The notes below the pieces were generated by a model. The model was not told the DNA's origin. It did no database searches and worked only from the letters and a program-made list of their open reading frames with translations. From contig JAUVJT010000141.1 in the NCBI GenBank assembly GCA_030592225.1, positions 1-5,651 of the forward strand: a DNA stretch of 5,651 nucleotides. The letters are read 5' to 3'. The DNA comes from Candidatus Stahliibacteriota bacterium (GTDB taxonomy: Bacteria; Hydrothermota; Tepidihabitantia; B3-TA06). Position 1 is the first letter of the stretch, and each line of letters opens with the position of its first letter. The translations under genes and the position numbers were made by a program. Shown one piece after another: positions 4,160 through 5,651 of this stretch.

Positions 4160-5557
4160 CTAACGCGTCAGCACAAACTTGGCGTTCGCCGAACGCTCCG
4201 CAATCTCTGCATGGATGAAATAAACCCCTGCCGCCAGCCCGGTCGAGTTGATCGGCACCGCGTGCTCGCCCGCCGTAAACGCCCCTGACGCAAGACACTG
4301 CACCCTGCGGCCACAGGCGTCGTAGAGATTAACTGAGATTGAGCCTTGCTCAGGCAAGCTGAAATGAACTGAAGAGCCATGAACTTCAAGATTGAAGGGG
4401 TTTGATGCAGCCGGGCGTTCGGCAATCCCACTACCGGTCAACGGTTCGGTACTCTTGGCGTGGTATACATGCCCGGTATCATCTTCTTCACCGTAGACAC
4501 AATCCACGTATATGATGTGTCCGTATCCATCAGGATCAATTGCTAAGAAGTGATTGTCATCAGGGGTCTTTTCCTGATCTCCTGTAGAGGTCACTTGTTC
4601 CCGATTCCAAGCGCCTGTAGTCTTGCTCCCCAAATATATTTCACAAGTCATCGGTTCTGCTCCTTCGTCAACGACAACCCATGCAATGTGAGGGGAACCT
4701 TTGGGATCGAGTGCAATTGAGGAGTAAATCGGCCAGAGATCCTCTTTAGTGGTATCTGAAACAATTTCGTACTGCCATGCTCCGCCTTCGTTGGTTAGAT
4801 AGGAGACGAGAGATTCTCCCGGATTACAAGCCAGGTGAAAATAACCTTCGGAATCAGTAGCAGCAGAGACGTAGTCTCCGCTTGATTCGAATATATTTTC
4901 AAGAGCCCAGTCGGGATTTGCTAATAAGGATGATTGATATGCGTGCCATAATCCTCCTGGTCCATCATAAAAGACGTGAGGAGAGTTGTTTAGATCGAAA
5001 GTGAAGTCTGCTGAATAGGCATCTCCAAAACTATCCGTAACCAACTCGGTGTGAGTACCTTCTTCATCAATCCATCCGTAAAAAAGTTCATTCCATTGTT
5101 CACCCCAGTGGACGTAGATGAAATGAATGTTATCTTCATCATCTAATTTGATTACTGGGACGTCCAGGTCTCCGGTATCTTCCACCAGAATAGACATCTC
5201 GAATATCCCGCTGGTGTCAGTGGCCAGGTAGATATCCATCGGGAAATCCCGATCAACGTCATTGTTTGAAAAGACAATGTAGGCATTTCCCTCCGAATCG
5301 TAATCCAGGCTGTACCATCCATAAAGATGTGATATACCCTCAATTACCCACGATCCGGTGGCGTTTGATGCATACATCAAAGAATCTTCGGTTTCCCCAT
5401 ACTGGTAATAAGCAGTACCGGTGTTGCCTTGATAGTCAAGGGCAATCACCGGCCAATCGTTCCAGTACTGGTCTCCGGTCGTCACCTGCTCGATATCCCA
5501 CTCCACGGCAGAGAGCAAAAGTACCCCTGTCAGAAGGGCTAAAACGGTCTTTCTCAT
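4160..5557 (-). CDS. Secreted beta-propeller-like protein with C-terminal type IX-like sorting domain
   Basis: A 465-residue exported protein of unknown function. The N-terminus (MRK, then a hydrophobic stretch to about residue 17) is a signal peptide. The body carries seven recurring motifs of the form LDxxGxxHIxYV, beginning near residues 40, 84, 138, 188, 234, 283 and 340. That is a spacing of 44-57 residues, suggesting a seven-bladed propeller of the kind seen in sialidase-like or surface repeat proteins. No catalytic Asp-box pattern was seen. Residues about 378-465 form a beta-rich terminal domain (VNLYDACGRRV, GLAAGVYFI, KFVLTR) like type IX secretion sorting domains, which direct proteins across the outer membrane. 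The ATG at 5557 is chosen over a TTG two codons earlier because GAGGAGG ends six bases before the ATG but would touch the TTG. GC content jumps at the domain boundary. Weak -10-like hexamers (5596-5591, 5627-5622) lie upstream without good -35 boxes. Confidence 0.85.
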   Translation of the reverse strand: MRKTVLALLTGVLLLSAVEWDIEQVTTGDQYWNDWPVIALDYQGNTGTAYYQYGETEDSLMYASNATGSWVIEGISHLYGWYSLDYDSEGNAYIVFSNNDVDRDFPMDIYLATDTSGIFEMSILVEDTGDLDVPVIKLDDEDNIHFIYVHWGEQWNELFYGWIDEEGTHTELVTDSFGDAYSADFTFDLNNSPHVFYDGPGGLWHAYQSSLLANPDWALENIFESSGDYVSAATDSEGYFHLACNPGESLVSYLTNEGGAWQYEIVSDTTKEDLWPIYSSIALDPKGSPHIAWVVVDEGAEPMTCEIYLGSKTTGAWNREQVTSTGDQEKTPDDNHFLAIDPDGYGHIIYVDCVYGEEDDTGHVYHAKSTEPLTGSGIAERPAASNPFNLEVHGSSVHFSLPEQGSISVNLYDACGRRVQCLASGAFTAGEHAVPINSTGLAAGVYFIHAEIAERSANAKFVLTR

Positions 5558-5564
5558 GGTCAAC

Positions 5565-5571
5565 CTCCTCG
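5565..5571 (-). promoter_or_regulatory. Ribosome binding site deciding the start of the secreted protein
   Basis: GAGGAGG is followed after TTGACC-type spacing by ATG at 5557. The in-frame TTG at 5563 would begin immediately after the site with almost no spacing, so the ATG is the likelier start. Confidence 0.75.
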
Positions 5572-5651
5572 GTTGGGTTTTTATGCAATAATAATAGGTG
5601 ATTGACCACGAGATCGGAGTAAGTATAATAGGATTAGATGGGACTATTATC

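Noticed and set aside
3999..4298. Minus-strand frame overlapping the palindrome and the end of the secreted protein gene
   Set aside because: It begins inside the sorting-domain coding region in another frame and runs through the inverted repeat and the promoter region, so it is very unlikely to be translated.
5561..5563. TTG as start codon of the secreted protein
   Set aside because: The ribosome binding site would touch it; the ATG two codons later has normal spacing.
5591..5627. TATTAT and TATACT as -10 boxes for the secreted protein gene
   Set aside because: No acceptable -35 hexamer at 16-18 bases upstream of either, in an AT-rich stretch where such hexamers arise by chance.
1..5651. 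CRISPR array, tRNA, rRNA or transposase gene
   Set aside because: No regularly spaced repeats, no tRNA- or rRNA-like conserved segments and no transposase-like frame were seen on either strand.

Overview
All eight confident genes in this window lie on the minus strand, so transcription runs from high to low coordinates. The organism looks like an anaerobic or microaerophilic bacterium. Seven of the genes form a run built from oxygen-defence and iron-handling families typical of anaerobes: a thiol peroxiredoxin, a two-iron-centre superoxide reductase, a ferritin, a rubrerythrin-like di-iron protein and a classical rubrerythrin. No catalase or superoxide dismutase is present. The eighth gene encodes a secreted protein ending in a type IX-like sorting domain. 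Together with Shine-Dalgarno sites and sigma70-like promoters, this fits an uncultivated FCB-related lineage (for example candidate division WOR-3 or relatives). That placement is inference from gene style only.

Layout, read in the direction of transcription. Positions 5557-4160 encode a secreted protein with seven recurring beta-propeller-like motifs followed by a sorting domain. Positions 4154-4097 hold a 58-bp imperfect palindrome that looks like a dispersed repeat. Positions 4025-3921 hold two tandem near-consensus promoters. Positions 3890-1389 hold a tight cluster: peroxiredoxin, desulfoferrodoxin, ferritin, rubrerythrin-like di-iron protein, and an unrecognised 105-residue protein. Gaps inside it are 0 to about 20 bp, and a candidate terminator follows at 1330-1308. 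After wider gaps (119 and 186 bp) come a small cupin (1269-928) and a rubrerythrin (741-166). The last 165 bases hold a weak hairpin, a TATAAT hexamer and possibly the first codons of another gene running off the left edge.

How the genes fit together (inference from known family roles): desulfoferrodoxin reduces superoxide to hydrogen peroxide. The peroxiredoxin and rubrerythrin reduce that peroxide. Ferritin, and possibly the di-iron protein, keep ferrous iron out of Fenton chemistry. The cupin and the 105-residue protein have no assigned role; the latter sits inside the compact cluster and is the best candidate for an undescribed component. I found no CRISPR array, tRNA, rRNA, transposase or phage gene.
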